A DNA stretch of 64,000 nt from Symbiodinium sp. CCMP2592 (taxonomy: Eukaryota > Sar > Dinophyceae > Suessiales > Symbiodiniaceae), in assembly GCA_905221615.1 (NCBI GenBank), contig CAJNDT010000990.1, positions 1-64,000 on the forward strand, read 5' to 3'. The position numbers and the translations under genes are program-made. Positions within the stretch are counted from its first letter, which is position 1; each line of letters starts with the position of its first letter. Below, in pieces: positions 53,061-61,500 of this stretch. A model generated the notes under the pieces. The model worked only from the letters and a program-made list of their open reading frames with translations, made no database searches and was not told the DNA's origin.

Positions 53061-53793
53061 ACACACACACAAAGACAAACACTCATGTTCACAGTCCTCC
53101 ATCCCCAAACCCAACAAGCCTATGAATCTGTCAAATCCAGTAAAATCTCGGCGGAGTCCTAGTCCTAGTATCCACAAAGTAAGGCCCACAAATATACACT
53201 CACCAGTTTTCCGATCAGGAGCCCTCTATAGACCCACCGGGTCCCGAGGACAAGACTTATTTCACAACCGAGAGATCTATAAAGACCCCCCCCGTTAAAC
53301 ACACCATAAAACCCTATCAGATTTCCACGAAGTTTACTAGACTACCGTAAGACTCTGGTAAAAGCTGCTGCGCTTTCCGCCCCATACAGGTAATTATAGC
53401 ATAGCATGCCAGCCAAAACAAGCCTTGTCAAGCCCTCTGTATATTCAAACACTGAGACACGAAGCCCCGAAAACCACAACACTTTCATCAACACCTCTGA
53501 AAACCTCATAAGATCACTGCATTAGGATAAGCCCATTAAATTCTCTTAAACCATCATCAAGCAAGTAAAAGCACCTCCCCCCCCCCCCCCCCCTGCGCCC
53601 TCCGACCCTTCCCCCTCGGGCCTCGGCCACTTTAGCCTCGAGCATTGGATCCTTCTCGGACGCTCTGGCCTGACCGAGCGTAGGGTTTGGGGTTTTTCGG
53701 GTTTTGGGCTTGGAGCGCATAGGTTTTCATAACAAACATACAACCTACTTGTTCTCAAAGCCTATGAGCCAGGGTTTTAGACAGCACCCCTTT
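53061..53793. other. Spacer with poly-C tract
   Basis: A C run (about 17) at 53577-53593 followed by a purine/pyrimidine-skewed GC-rich patch to 53650. The minus frames 53514-53758 read Gly/Arg strings from this tract and are not credible alone. Confidence 0.45.
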
Positions 53794-54120
53794 TCACTTG
53801 TTGGTGGGATTCGGCCGTTCTTCAAGAACAACTTCAACCCCTGAGCCGTCTATAGGCGTAGGATGACGAATGTATTCGACTCCTATATGAACCTTCATTC
53901 CTTCCCCCCACACAAGAAGAAACTGCACTCTTCGATCTGCAAAGAGTTGGCCTTCTCCATGTCCATGCCGATGAGTTCGTCCAACATCAGCTCCTGCTTC
54001 GTTGCTTGTCTTTGAAGCGACGCCTTTTCGTTCTATGCTTTTGCTTTCAATAAAGTCTTTGGCTTTCAACACATGCACGTTACACACCCAGGGCCGCACA
54101 ACCGCAACAAACTTCTGGAT
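53794..54120 (-). CDS. Likely terminal exon, unknown product (about 108 residues)
   Basis: The minus frame opens right after TTTAG|ATCCAG, giving two possible AG acceptors. It reads VCNVHVLKAKDFIESKSIER, KGVASKTSNEAGADVGRTHR and a His/Gly patch. A beta-rich part follows (RRVQFLLVWGEGMKVHIGVE), then a charged end (GVEVVLEERPNPTNK) to TAA. The composition is even and unlike the spacer, there is no telomere-derived string, and the other strand is closed by stops over most of it. No domain identified. Confidence 0.43.
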   Translation of the reverse strand: MQKFVAVVRPWVCNVHVLKAKDFIESKSIERKGVASKTSNEAGADVGRTHRHGHGEGQLFADRRVQFLLVWGEGMKVHIGVEYIRHPTPIDGSGVEVVLEERPNPTNK

Positions 54121-54198
54121 CTAAAGTCCTAGACCTGAATGTGAGAAACGAGAAAGACGGCGGGAACTCAACAACTATGGCTGAAAGCTGGGGCACTG

Positions 54199-54381
54199 AT
54201 GAGGTTTGGTGCTAGAGGTTTTCCGTACAAGGTCCTATATAGCGTTTTGCATGATCTATGGAGTTCTAAAATACGGGTAGTGTGTTTGTGCAGGCTGCAG
54301 GTTTACGGTTTACATGCGGGTTTACGGGTTGTTGCAGACTACCCCCGGCTTCAATGCCCAAACCAGGAAGAAGAAGACTAA
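54199..54381 (+). CDS. Possible short ORF, unknown product
   Basis: ATG-initiated plus frame reading GFPYKVLYSVLHDLWSSKIR, a Cys/Leu/Val-rich middle and an acidic end (CPNQEEED). It lies between two minus-strand exon candidates, so it may be spurious. Confidence 0.22.
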   Translation: MRFGARGFPYKVLYSVLHDLWSSKIRVVCLCRLQVYGLHAGLRVVADYPRLQCPNQEEED

Positions 54382-54737
54382 GGAATAATAATAGCAATAA
54401 TGATAACAGCAATAACACCGTTAATGATGGTAATAGCAAAAAAGAAAACTAACCGTAGACACAACGATCAACAAATGACATTAAGAACATTCGCAAACAT
54501 ATAAAGATAAATAGCAACAAAACACAAGCGGCAGGACCTCTTCACGACCACACGCGAGACGGATTCGAAGTGCCGCTCTCAAACAATATGCTGCGATAGG
54601 GTTCGAAAGGTCGTTGTAGGATTTCGGGCCTGGAGTTTTCGGCGTTTAGGGTTTCAGGGTTTACAGTTTATGGTTTTAGGATTCTAGTTAGGTTTAAGGG
54701 CTTAAGGTTTAGGGGTGAAGGCCTCGCAGTTGATGGT
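54382..54737. other. Spacer
   Basis: 54385-54530 is A-rich with AATAATAGCAATAATGATAA-type words; TTTAGGG words at 54640-54720. Confidence 0.4.
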
Positions 54738-54945
54738 TCAGGGTTTTACGGTTGACGGATCTTCCGATTTTGACAAAGTCAAACTTACCATAATTTTCTT
54801 GAGCATCCTCCTAAGCGAACATTGATGGTTTTTGAACCCTCTCGTTGTTTTTTCTTCCCAAGCAATGTAGAGGTTTGACAAATTAAATGGTAACATCACC
54901 TTTTTGTCCCTGTATGCCTTTTCCACTTCTTCAGGGCCTCATAAT
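54738..54945 (-). CDS. Likely exon, Lys-rich, unknown product (about 66 residues)
   Basis: The minus frame opens at GAGGCCCTGAAGAAG, next to an AG|G acceptor-like site. It reads EEVEKAYRDKKVMLPFNLSN, LYIAWEEKTTRGFKNHQC and SLRRMLKKIMVSLTLSKSED, ending at TAA. The strongly charged, Lys-rich composition, with amphipathic spacing in the last third, is not what spacer or TTTAGGG repeats give. Possibly part of the same minus-strand gene as 53794-54120, but phases were not linked. Family unknown. Confidence 0.42.
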
Positions 54946-55050
54946 ACCTAGAGAATTAGCCCTGAACCCTAAATCCCTTAAACCCTAAACCCTAAACCCG
55001 CCCGTCCTGGTAGACCTCAAAGGGTCCTGCCAGCAGCCCCGGCACACTTC
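54946..55050. other. CCCTAAA patch
   Basis: Short CCCTAAA array at 54965-55000. Confidence 0.5.
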
Positions 55051-55270
55051 AGGGTTTTTGGGACATTGCGAAGTTTCAGCCGAAATCCTCCAAACCCTCC
55101 TTTCTGTTGGGTACTTCGCTTCTTACCAGGGGTACTTGGGGGGGGGGGGTGCGGGTCGTCCGAAAGCCGCAAACTGCAAGCCCGAAGCCCGACACTCGCT
55201 TTCGGATCTGCGATCTGCTGACCTTTCAGCGAGCAAGGAGACCGCCAAAGAGGTCCTAATGGCGTTTTAA
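55051..55270 (+). CDS. Likely exon, unknown product, crosses a G run
   Basis: After an ACACTTCAG acceptor the plus strand reads GHCEVSAEILQTLLSVGYFA and SYQGYLGGGG, where the Gly run comes from 13 consecutive G bases. It then reads GRPKAANCKPEARHSLSDLR and SADLSASKETAKEVLMAF to TAA. Both sides of the G run look coding in the same frame. That is notable, because homopolymers easily slip. The N-terminal half looks helical. No family recognised. Confidence 0.4.
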
Positions 55271-55440
55271 CAGCAGGATGGATTCATTTTCTAGCTTTAT
55301 AGTTCCTGTGCTCTTATTTGTACTACGTGCGTGCTACGACGACGGCTACTACCAGCACCGCTGCCAAGTACCAACGTACCCTTGCTCACCATCGTCCTAA
55401 TCATCATCTTCAGCGCAATCGTCATGATCACCACCCCCCA
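55271..55440. other. Spacer
   Basis: ACGACGGCTACTACCAGCAC-like triplets; no gene. Confidence 0.35.
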
Positions 55441-55550
55441 CTTGGAGGTTCATGGGTAGTTATAAGTAGGGTTGTAAGTCCCCCAATATGGGTCATAAGT
55501 ATAGTTGCCTTAGGTATAACCCGACTTAGAACTACCCATGAACCTCCAAG
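55441..55550. mobile_element. Foldback element, family C (copy C4)
   Basis: CTTGGAGGTTCATGGGTAGT with exact complement at the right; TA follows. A lone right end (ACTACCCATGAACCTCCAAG) sits 71 bp further, at 55625-55644. Confidence 0.92.
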
Positions 55551-55760
55551 TATACCCTAAATCCTATACCCTTATAGAATCCCTATAGATCTCTTTAAAA
55601 AGACCCTTAAAGGAATCCTTATAACTACCCATGAACCTCCAAGTAGGAGAGTGCTGCGGCTCCTGGCAGCGTCTCCTTTTCCCAGGGCCGAGCTCGATGT
55701 AAGAGCGTGGCAACCTGAGTCATGGCCTCAGCGACCGGATTCCGGCTAAATGGTGGTATA

Positions 55761-55864
55761 TGGGAGTTTCCGAAACTTAGGGGTACCTGATTTTGGGGTC
55801 CTTCGAAAAAGGATCCTACTAATTAGGGTATTATATTAGGGTCCCCTATTTTCGGAAACTCCCA
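55761..55864. mobile_element. Foldback element, family A (copy A8), TA target duplication
   Basis: TGGGAGTTTCCGAAACTTAG to TTTTCGGAAACTCCCA, flanked by TA on both sides; core GGATCCTACTAATTAGGG. Confidence 0.92.
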
Positions 55865-55868
55865 TATG

Positions 55869-56150
55869 GCGGTGTACTCGGAGGTTGATGGGTAGCTGTA
55901 GGTGGTGTTCTAAGTCCCCTAATATGCCTAATATGTATAACCCCACTTATACGTCGTTATACGTAGATGGGTAGTTGTCAGAATCATGGCCCCTTTTTGG
56001 GTACCCTAAATATTAGGTGCCGTATTATAATAGGGACCCCAAAAGGGACCATAATTTTGACAACCACCCATATGGTATAGCTACTTATTGGATATAAGAA
56101 CCTTGATATGGGTTATAAGTCTAGTTTTCTTACTTATAACACTACTCCAA
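55869..56150. mobile_element. Family C remnant containing family B element (copy B5)
   Basis: 55871-55960 is a decayed family C left part (TCGGAGGTTGATGGGTAGCT). 55968-56070 is a complete family B element (TGGGTAGTTGTCAGAATCAT to TTTTGACAACCACCCA). 56075-56150 again shows family C-like text (GGTTATAAGTCTAG, TTACTTATAACAC). B5 has probably inserted into an older C element. Confidence 0.78.
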
Positions 56151-56152
56151 AT

Positions 56153-56264
56153 CTAGACCCAAGAGTAGCCTAGGAATAAAAAGGGTGCCCTTTTGGGTTT
56201 AAAGGGAGTTATAAGGGAACCTGAACCCGTAAAAAAGGGAATAAGGGCCTACTCCAGGTCCTAG
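56153..56264. mobile_element. Foldback element, family K (copy K2)
   Basis: CTAGACCCAAGAGTAGCCTA and CCTACTCCAGGTCCTAG arms; core AATAAAAAGGGTGCCCTTTT and GGGTTTAAAGGGAGTTATAA. The AATAAAAAG-GG-GCCCTTTT core is shared with family G, so K and G are probably related. Confidence 0.85.
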
Positions 56265-56380
56265 AAATTATATGTCGTTATATGTATAGATGAAGTTGAC
56301 CAGAAGTTTGGTCCCCAGCCACTGACCTGAGGCTGGCACGTACTCCAGCTTTGGCACGTCCTGCAAAGTGCTCAGACCTA

Positions 56381-56500
56381 CTTGGAGGGGCAGGGGACTT
56401 AGTAAGTAGGTTATAAGTAGGGTTATAATTGGGGTAACTCCATTTAGGGTACTTATAACTCTACTTATAACCTACATACTTAGTCCCCTGCCCTTCCAAG
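56381..56500. mobile_element. Foldback element, family H (copy H3), TA-flanked
   Basis: CTTGGAGGGGCAGGGGACTT with complement at the right; internal GTAAGTAGGTTATAAGTAGG. TA on both sides. Confidence 0.92.
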
Positions 56501-56760
56501 TATGCCCTAAAGCAAGAGTCCCTAAACCCAAACTCCTAAACCCTAAAGCCCTAAACCCTAAATCCTTGAACCCATAAACCCACGACCCCACATAACGGAC
56601 CCGTGGATCTGCCAAGGGTTCAAGATGTAGTGCACGCCTCACGAAGTTCGGAGCTTCGCGGCTTAGGGGGAGGGCTTCTTGTGGTTTGGGGTTGGGGCTT
56701 CAGGCTTCGTGCTAAACCCTGGTCGGTTCAAACCTACCCTCAAACCTGGATCATAGCCTT
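56501..56760. other. Spacer with CCCTAAA patch
   Basis: CCCTAAA words 56510-56585; no gene. Confidence 0.45.
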
Positions 56761-56854
56761 CCGAACATAGGGGACTGATGTAGTACCCTAAATACTACGA
56801 TCCTTTTCTCCAAGGACCCCGAAACAAGGTACCCCTGATTTTCGGAAACTCCCA
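56761..56854. mobile_element. Foldback element, family A (copy A9, left arm eroded)
   Basis: GTAGTACCCTAAATACTACG core and TTTTCGGAAACTCCCA right arm; the left arm is reduced to CATAGGGGACTGA. Confidence 0.78.
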
Positions 56855-56883
56855 CATACTTCTAGCTAGCATCAACCCACACT

Positions 56884-57035
56884 CCAGGATGCCCAGCAAC
56901 CCAGGAATAAAAAGGGCTGCCTTTTTGGTATTGGGTAGCTTTATCAGGAACCTAGGACTACAAAACCTAAAATCTATCCTCCAAAGGCCTAGTAAGGACG
57001 ACGAAAAGGGAATAGGGGTACTACTGGGCATCCTA
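56884..57035. mobile_element. Foldback element, family G (copy G3) with central extra segment
   Basis: CAGGATGCCCAGCAACCCAG to ACTACTGGGCATCCTAG. After CCTAGGACTACAAAA it carries about 40 extra bases (AATCTATCCTCCAAAGGCCT and on) absent from G1 and G2. Confidence 0.85.
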
Positions 57036-57082
57036 GCACTTGAGCACCACGGAATAATCAGCTCAAAGCTCTCCACCTTGAT

Positions 57083-57185
57083 ATAGGAACCTGATGAAGA
57101 AACGCTGGGTCTTGATTACGGTTCCTTATATGAACCCTACTACTTTGGAGATATAGGCCCAGGGTTTCTTAGTCAGGCTCCCTAC
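57083..57185. mobile_element. Foldback element, family E (copy E3)
   Basis: TAGGAACCTGATGAAGAAAC and GTTTCTTAGTCAGGCTCCCT arms; centre TCCTTATATGAACCCTAC, the unoccupied form of the E2 insertion point. Confidence 0.87.
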
Positions 57186-57332
57186 ATTAGACGTTTATCG
57201 TTGCTCCTCAAGCTTAGGAGAGCAGCTTTGGGGTCGACCGAAGCCCCTGTAAAGGGCACACATCGGTTTAGGTTTTTTTTTTTTAAAAAAAACGGTTTAG
57301 GGTTTAGGATGTAGGGTTTAGGGTTTCATGGG

Positions 57333-57557
57333 ATGAAACCACGCGATGTCCGGTGTGTTCTCGACCACAAACTTGTTGGAACTTTCGCGCTCTCGCCGAC
57401 CGCTCGTCCCGGCTCGCGTCCCATGCGCCTCTTCTTCACCTTATGCGCGAATACCAATAGGGGCGAGCTGGTCCTGCCGCCTTCCTCGAAGTGTTGCCAC
57501 GACACCGAAGTGGCCAGCTTGAATCAAGAATGGGCCCAAACTGTACATAGGGCTTAA
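57333..57557 (+). CDS. Possible ORF, Arg/Cys-containing, unknown product (74 codons)
   Basis: ATG-initiated plus frame right after a TTTAGGGTTTCATGGG patch. It reads KPRDVRCVLDHKLVGTFALS, PTARPGSRPMRLFFTLCANT, then NRGELVLPPSSKCCHDTEVA to TAA. The composition changes abruptly from spacer at the ATG. The minus strand (57436-57690) is also open. No domain. Confidence 0.33.
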   Translation: MKPRDVRCVLDHKLVGTFALSPTARPGSRPMRLFFTLCANTNRGELVLPPSSKCCHDTEVASLNQEWAQTVHRA

Positions 57558-57961
57558 AGAGACGAACAGAAGGGCTTAGGGTAGGCGAGGCGAACAGCAC
57601 TTGTGGCTCTGTCGGACAGCCCTGTCTGCACAAGAAGCTGGCACTGTGGTAAGCGCAAGCCTTCCTGCGACAGTTGCAATATACCTTCAATCATATCAGG
57701 GTTCCTTGAAGGTATCTATAGCATCATATTAGGGCTCCTTTAAAGGATCTAAAGCATCAGACTGGGGTTCCTGACAGGGATCTACAGGGTTTAGGCTTGA
57801 GGGGACTCTGATACCAACTGCATCTGGCCCAGGCTGCTCAAGGACGCGGTGTTCAAGCAGCCATCCGACCGAAGCTCTAAGAGCCGTAGGAGCTGTGATT
57901 ATTCGAATAGGCTTCCTTTCAAAGGGTATCATAAGGGCTCCCTTAAGGGTCCTATAAGGGA
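57558..57961. other. Spacer with CCTTTAAAGG words
   Basis: 57690-57790 and 57900-57965 carry GGGTTCCTTGAAGGTATC and GGGCTCCCTTAAGGGTCC motifs, related to the 21-bp minisatellite core at 43463. Confidence 0.45.
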
Positions 57962-58069
57962 TCTATATAGGGTTCACAATTAGCAAAGGGTTTGGGGGTA
58001 TACTATGCTGTCTATAACTATAATCGGGAACCCCAAGATAGTATGGGTAATTATTAATGCCCCTATACT
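57962..58069. mobile_element. Foldback element, family I (copy I3)
   Basis: ATATAGGGTTCACAATTAGC left, AAGATAGTATGGGTAATTAT and TAATGCCCCTATA right. Confidence 0.8.
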
Positions 58070-58502
58070 GGGAGCCATTGTGCGACCTGCCTGATGCGTT
58101 TGGACCGCAGCTTGTTTGGCCCGTTCGCCAAAGCATGAATCGATACGGCCGGGTGATGCCCTTTCTTCCGCAGCCTCGTTTTAGTCGGGCAATCGCAGTC
58201 AGGTTCCATTTTCAATTTTCCATTTTATGCTTGTGCTTGGATTAGTGCCGAAGTTCCGGATTAGCGACGCTGTAGACCCTCAGAAATGCCCCCTCTCCGT
58301 CTCCCTTTGCACGAATGACAATAGAGATTTAAGAAAATATGGGCCCGCGAAGGTGAACCCTGCCCGTCCTCTCGCGACACGTAGCCTGGGCATCTGACTC
58401 AAAGTCCCGACTTGGAGGTTTAGGGGTAGTTAAGGGGTTCCTTTAAGGGTTTTTTATAAGGGATCTATAGGGATTCTATAAGGGTATAGGATTTAGGGTA
58501 TA
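58070..58502. other. Spacer with half family C element
   Basis: 58411-58435 is a lone family C left arm (CTTGGAGGTTTAGGGGTAGT), followed by CCTTTAAGG words. The frame 58057-58245 is unsupported. Confidence 0.4.
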
Positions 58503-58612
58503 CTTGGAGGTTCAGGGGTAGTTATAAGTGGGGTTATGAGTAGGATAACTATACTTATAACCCATCTTAGGGGAGTTTTAACCCCACTTGTAACTACCCA
58601 TGAACCTCCAAG
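58503..58612. mobile_element. Foldback element, family C (copy C5), at a splice donor
   Basis: CTTGGAGGTTCAGGGGTAGT to ACTACCCATGAACCTCCAAG, TA on both sides. The right end lies 7 bp inside the intron that begins with the GTGAGT donor of the exon at 58620. Confidence 0.9.
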
Positions 58613-58619
58613 TACTCAC

Positions 58620-58806
58620 TGCTGCCTTGAAAGTTTCGCTTTGTTCTTATCACGGCTTCTGCGTTCTGTTGTCTTATTCTTATGACTTCCTGCGTCATGC
58701 TCCTTGAATTCCTGCTGGACGGTCGGAAGAACTTGTACCATTGTCTCGCTTCTGGATATAGTAGTTGCAGTTTTGAGTCAGAGCTCGGAACAAAGTCTCG
58801 ATCCAC
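58620..58806 (-). CDS. Likely exon ending at GTGAGT donor, unknown product
   Basis: Minus frame reading VPSSDSKLQLLYPEARQWYK, FFRPSSRNSRSMTQEVIRIR and QQNAEAVIRTKRNFQGS. It then meets AGCA|GTGAGT, a perfect consensus donor at 58619. Without splicing, the frame would run into element C5, which adds eight codons and a TAG. The basic, Gln/Arg-rich composition looks helical. The 5' border is open; no ATG. No family recognised. Confidence 0.42.
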
Positions 58807-59635
58807 ACCAACCCATCAACCGCAAGTCCTAAAGAACCACGCGCGGCAACCTCAAACCCAAACCCTAAAACCCTGAACCCCCAAAACCCTAAAGCCATTG
58901 ATCACCCTTTGAACCCCTCATAAATCCCTGACTCTAAACCCTTCCCTCCTTCGGTCGGGACTTTCAAATCAACAGTTCTCAGTTTTCATCCTAAGGTTTC
59001 GGGCTAGTTTGGGGTTGAAGGAAAAGGGTGGATATTAGCATGGAGCCCCCAACAAGAAACATAATCGGACAGGTTTCTGACTCTTCGTCTTCCATGTCAG
59101 TTTAGAAGCGGGTAGGCCTTGATGCTTGATAATTAGGTTCATGGATGGCTTCAAGCGTGCAAGACTAGGAGCCCTCGGGTGTAGTCGTTTCGATCTAAGG
59201 GATCCACAACACTTCTCCTAACACTCCTAACTCCTAACGAAAAACCCGGAGGATTTGTAGAATCGCCTTCTATTGTCTCTTGCGACCACGAGGTTGGGGT
59301 TCTCCGCTTAAGTGGTAAGCTAAACGGATCCAGGGTGAAAATTTCATGCTGATTTGTGCTAGCATGTTCGCATCGGCGTTGTTGCTGTTGCTGTTGTTGT
59401 TCTGTCGTCGTCGTTGTTGATTCTGATGATGATGATGATGATGCAGATGATGCCTATTCTCGGAAGGCCGAGTAGGGCCTTTCTTTCACGTCCACTACAG
59501 TAGGATCCCGAGTATCACCCTGCTTAATTGTGGATACATGAGGGGTCTGATATCATCGGGGCCCTCAAAATTGGAACAAGTCTAGGGGGTACACGATACT
59601 TTGGGGTTTGATATACTATAGTTGTATGAAGGCGA

Positions 59636-59639
<4 letters not shown>
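58807..59639. other. Spacer with CCCTAAA patch and triplet runs
   Basis: CCCTAAA at 58857-58900. 59385-59450 is a GTT/GTC then GAT triplet run. 59558-59620 is the left half of a family I element (GGGGCCCTCAAAATTGGAAC). Confidence 0.5.
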
Positions 59640-59681
<42 letters not shown>

Positions 59682-59735
59682 TATATATATGTATATGTAT
59701 ATGTATCTATATATATATATATACAGTATACACTA
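59640..59735. repeat. TA microsatellite with TATG/TATC interruptions
   Basis: A TA run at 59640-59672, then ACACATATATATATATG and similar. Confidence 0.95.
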
Positions 59736-59879
59736 CACCCAACATTCCGACCCTATACTACACTAACAGCTTGAGCCCCGCCTCCAAGACCTAAGCCTCT
59801 GAAGTTTAGTGTGCAGCTGCAGACAAGCGGCGAATCGCATCTGTTGGACATTCCTTCACTGCCTCTCGGACGAAGCTCT

Positions 59880-59927
59880 AAACCCTCTCTCCCTCTCTCC
59901 CTCCCTCCCTCCCTCCCTCGCTTTCTG

Positions 59928-59959
<32 letters not shown>

Positions 59960-59976
59960 CCTCCCTCTCTCTTGCT
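59880..59976. repeat. CTCC/CT pyrimidine tract
   Basis: CTCCCTCC units to about 59920, then TCTGTCTC and a CT run to 59957, then CTCCCTCTC. Strong pyrimidine strand asymmetry, able to form a triplex (H-DNA). Confidence 0.95.
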
Positions 59977-59982
59977 ATCTCC

Positions 59983-60288
59983 ATGGTGGTGATGACTGAC
60001 TTCGCACGAGTGTGCACAATGTGCTTGCACAACTGCGATGACATCGAAGACATGGACAACTGTCTGGGCTGCTTTTTCCCGCAACCGCTACTGCTAGTCG
60101 ACCACTACTGCTGCTGCTCCTGCGCTGACTCCTCCTCCGCCTCATCCTACTACAACGACGACTACTACAACCACTGCCGCCAACTGTTCCCATACAAGCA
60201 ATGCTGTTCTTGCCATGGTTGTTGCTATGTTGGCTTGTTGTTTGTGGTTGTGTCCGTGGTGTTTGCTGCTTTTTGCTTACCTTACTGA
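59983..60288 (+). CDS. Possible ORF, Cys/Tyr-rich, unknown product
   Basis: From the ATG at 59983, right after the CT tract, the plus frame reads TDFARVCTMCLHNCDDIEDM and DNCLGCFFPQPLLLV. This is a Cys-rich start with C-x2-C and acidic residues, followed by TGC/TAC/GCC triplet-derived Cys/Ser/Tyr strings and a hydrophobic end (VGLLFVVVSVVFAAFC). The latter part looks compositional. Confidence 0.22.
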   Translation: MVVMTDFARVCTMCLHNCDDIEDMDNCLGCFFPQPLLLVDHYCCCSCADSSSASSYYNDDYYNHCRQLFPYKQCCSCHGCCYVGLLFVVVSVVFAAFCLPY

Positions 60289-60483
60289 TGATGGCACCTT
60301 TTTGCTAGTGATGATGACGAAAAAGATACTTGTGTCCAGAATATGAACAACGTCATGCAAGAACAGCAAAAGCCTGGAGCACTAGCATGCTACACAAATG
60401 CATTTCGGGTACTAATTAGTACGTGTCACAACGGCGACAACAGTCCATGGTTGTTACCCATACTTCTATCCAACATCTCTACT
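60289..60483. other. Spacer
   Basis: No feature seen. Confidence 0.3.
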
Positions 60484-60560
60484 TAGTGGCTGAGTATCCT
60501 AGCCCGAAAAAGGTTAACCAACACCCCAGAAGGTCAAAGGTTACCTACTCAGCTAGTAAG
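60484..60560. mobile_element. Short inverted element (family Q copy 1), intron-like
   Basis: GTGGCTGAGTATCCTAGCCC at the left, TTACCTACTCAGCTAGTAAG at the right; short arms GCTGAGTA and its complement. AAAAAGGTTAACC is shared with 61412-61500. The right arm contains the acceptor of the exon at 60553. Confidence 0.5.
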
Positions 60561-60698
60561 TCTACCTGGAAAGCCATTTCAGACCCTGTTCCGAAGGCCC
60601 AGCGCGCCCCAAGTGCTACAGGCCTCTCTGACAATGTACCGGTCGTCCCCATACTGGAGGGACACGAAGGCCTTGCCTGGCTTGTTTCGACAAGGGAG
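60553..60698 (+). CDS. Possible internal exon between consensus splice sites
   Basis: Acceptor CCTACTCAG at 60552 and donor GGGAG|GTGAGC at 60699 bound 146 nt that read LVSLPGKPFQTLFRRPSAPQ, VLQASLTMYRSSPYWRDTKA and LPGLFRQG without a stop. The other plus frame (60423-60737) and the minus strand are also open. The splice sites argue for this frame. No domain. Confidence 0.35.
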
Positions 60699-60737
60699 GT
60701 GAGCAAGACATTTAGACAACAGGATTCCACTGACTAG

Positions 60738-61411
60738 TGTTGGCGTTGTTGTCTTTGTGGAAAGGCTGGCGAATTGAAGCTCCTGTTTTCATTGGTAGCG
60801 GCGGCAACGGCAGGAGGTTGAAAAAGCCAGCCCTCCGGTTAATCATCATCTATCTGCTTTCCGTTCAGGATGCCTCCGATGATCCCAAGCGGGACTAGCT
60901 ATCCGGGTTCTCCCCTGAAGTTGCTTTTCCTCTGCATCAACATTGCTTCGGCGAGGCAACAAGCGGCGAGAAATCGGGATTAGCGACCACAGCCTTTTCG
61001 TATTCGGACCTGCGTGGTCAAGGTGTCAGTAGCTCAAGATTTGAGAAAACCCTATGCTCTAACCGTCTACGAAACTCCTTTAAACACATAATTAGTCGGG
61101 ATAGTTCTCGAAATTAGGGTCGAATATATAAGGGTGCCGTACTATTTTGGCTCCAATTTCAAGAACTACCAATCTTACAAAAGTTTTGTTATCTCGCGGC
61201 ATCTCGGAACTAAACCCTAAACCCCTAAACCCTAAACCCCTAAATCCTAAACCCTAAGCCCTCGCCGCGCCTGCCCGGACAGGGCTCTCGTGGACGGCAA
61301 AAGTGGACGAGGCAATGCCGACGCACCTCCGTTGTTCATAGGTGCTGAATAGGTTTAGGGTTTTAGGGGTTTAGGGTTTAGGGTTTAGGGGTTTAGGGTT
61401 TAGGATTTACC
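60738..61411. other. Spacer with family B-like remnant and convergent telomere arrays
   Basis: 61097-61169 is a family B variant (GATAGTTCTCGAAATTAGGG, GGGTGCCGTACTATTTTGG, TTTCAAGAACTACC) like 6911-7008. CCCTAAA array 61208-61262 faces TTTAGGG array 61352-61411. Confidence 0.55.
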
Positions 61412-61500
61412 CTAGCCCATAAAAGGTTAACCTTTTCAAGGTTTGGTGGGACTTTATTTGATAACCTCAAAAAGTTAACGGTTCCCGACTCAGCTACTAT
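61412..61500. mobile_element. Short inverted element (family Q copy 2), intron-like
   Basis: CCTAGCCCATAAAAGGTTAA at the left matches Q copy 1. The right end CCCGACTCAGCTACTA again carries a CTCAG acceptor directly before an open frame. Confidence 0.5.

Noticed and set aside
59811-60084. Ser/Leu/Pro and Arg/Glu ORFs on both strands
   Set aside because: They translate the CTCC/CT pyrimidine tract; only the frame after 59983 is kept, at low confidence.
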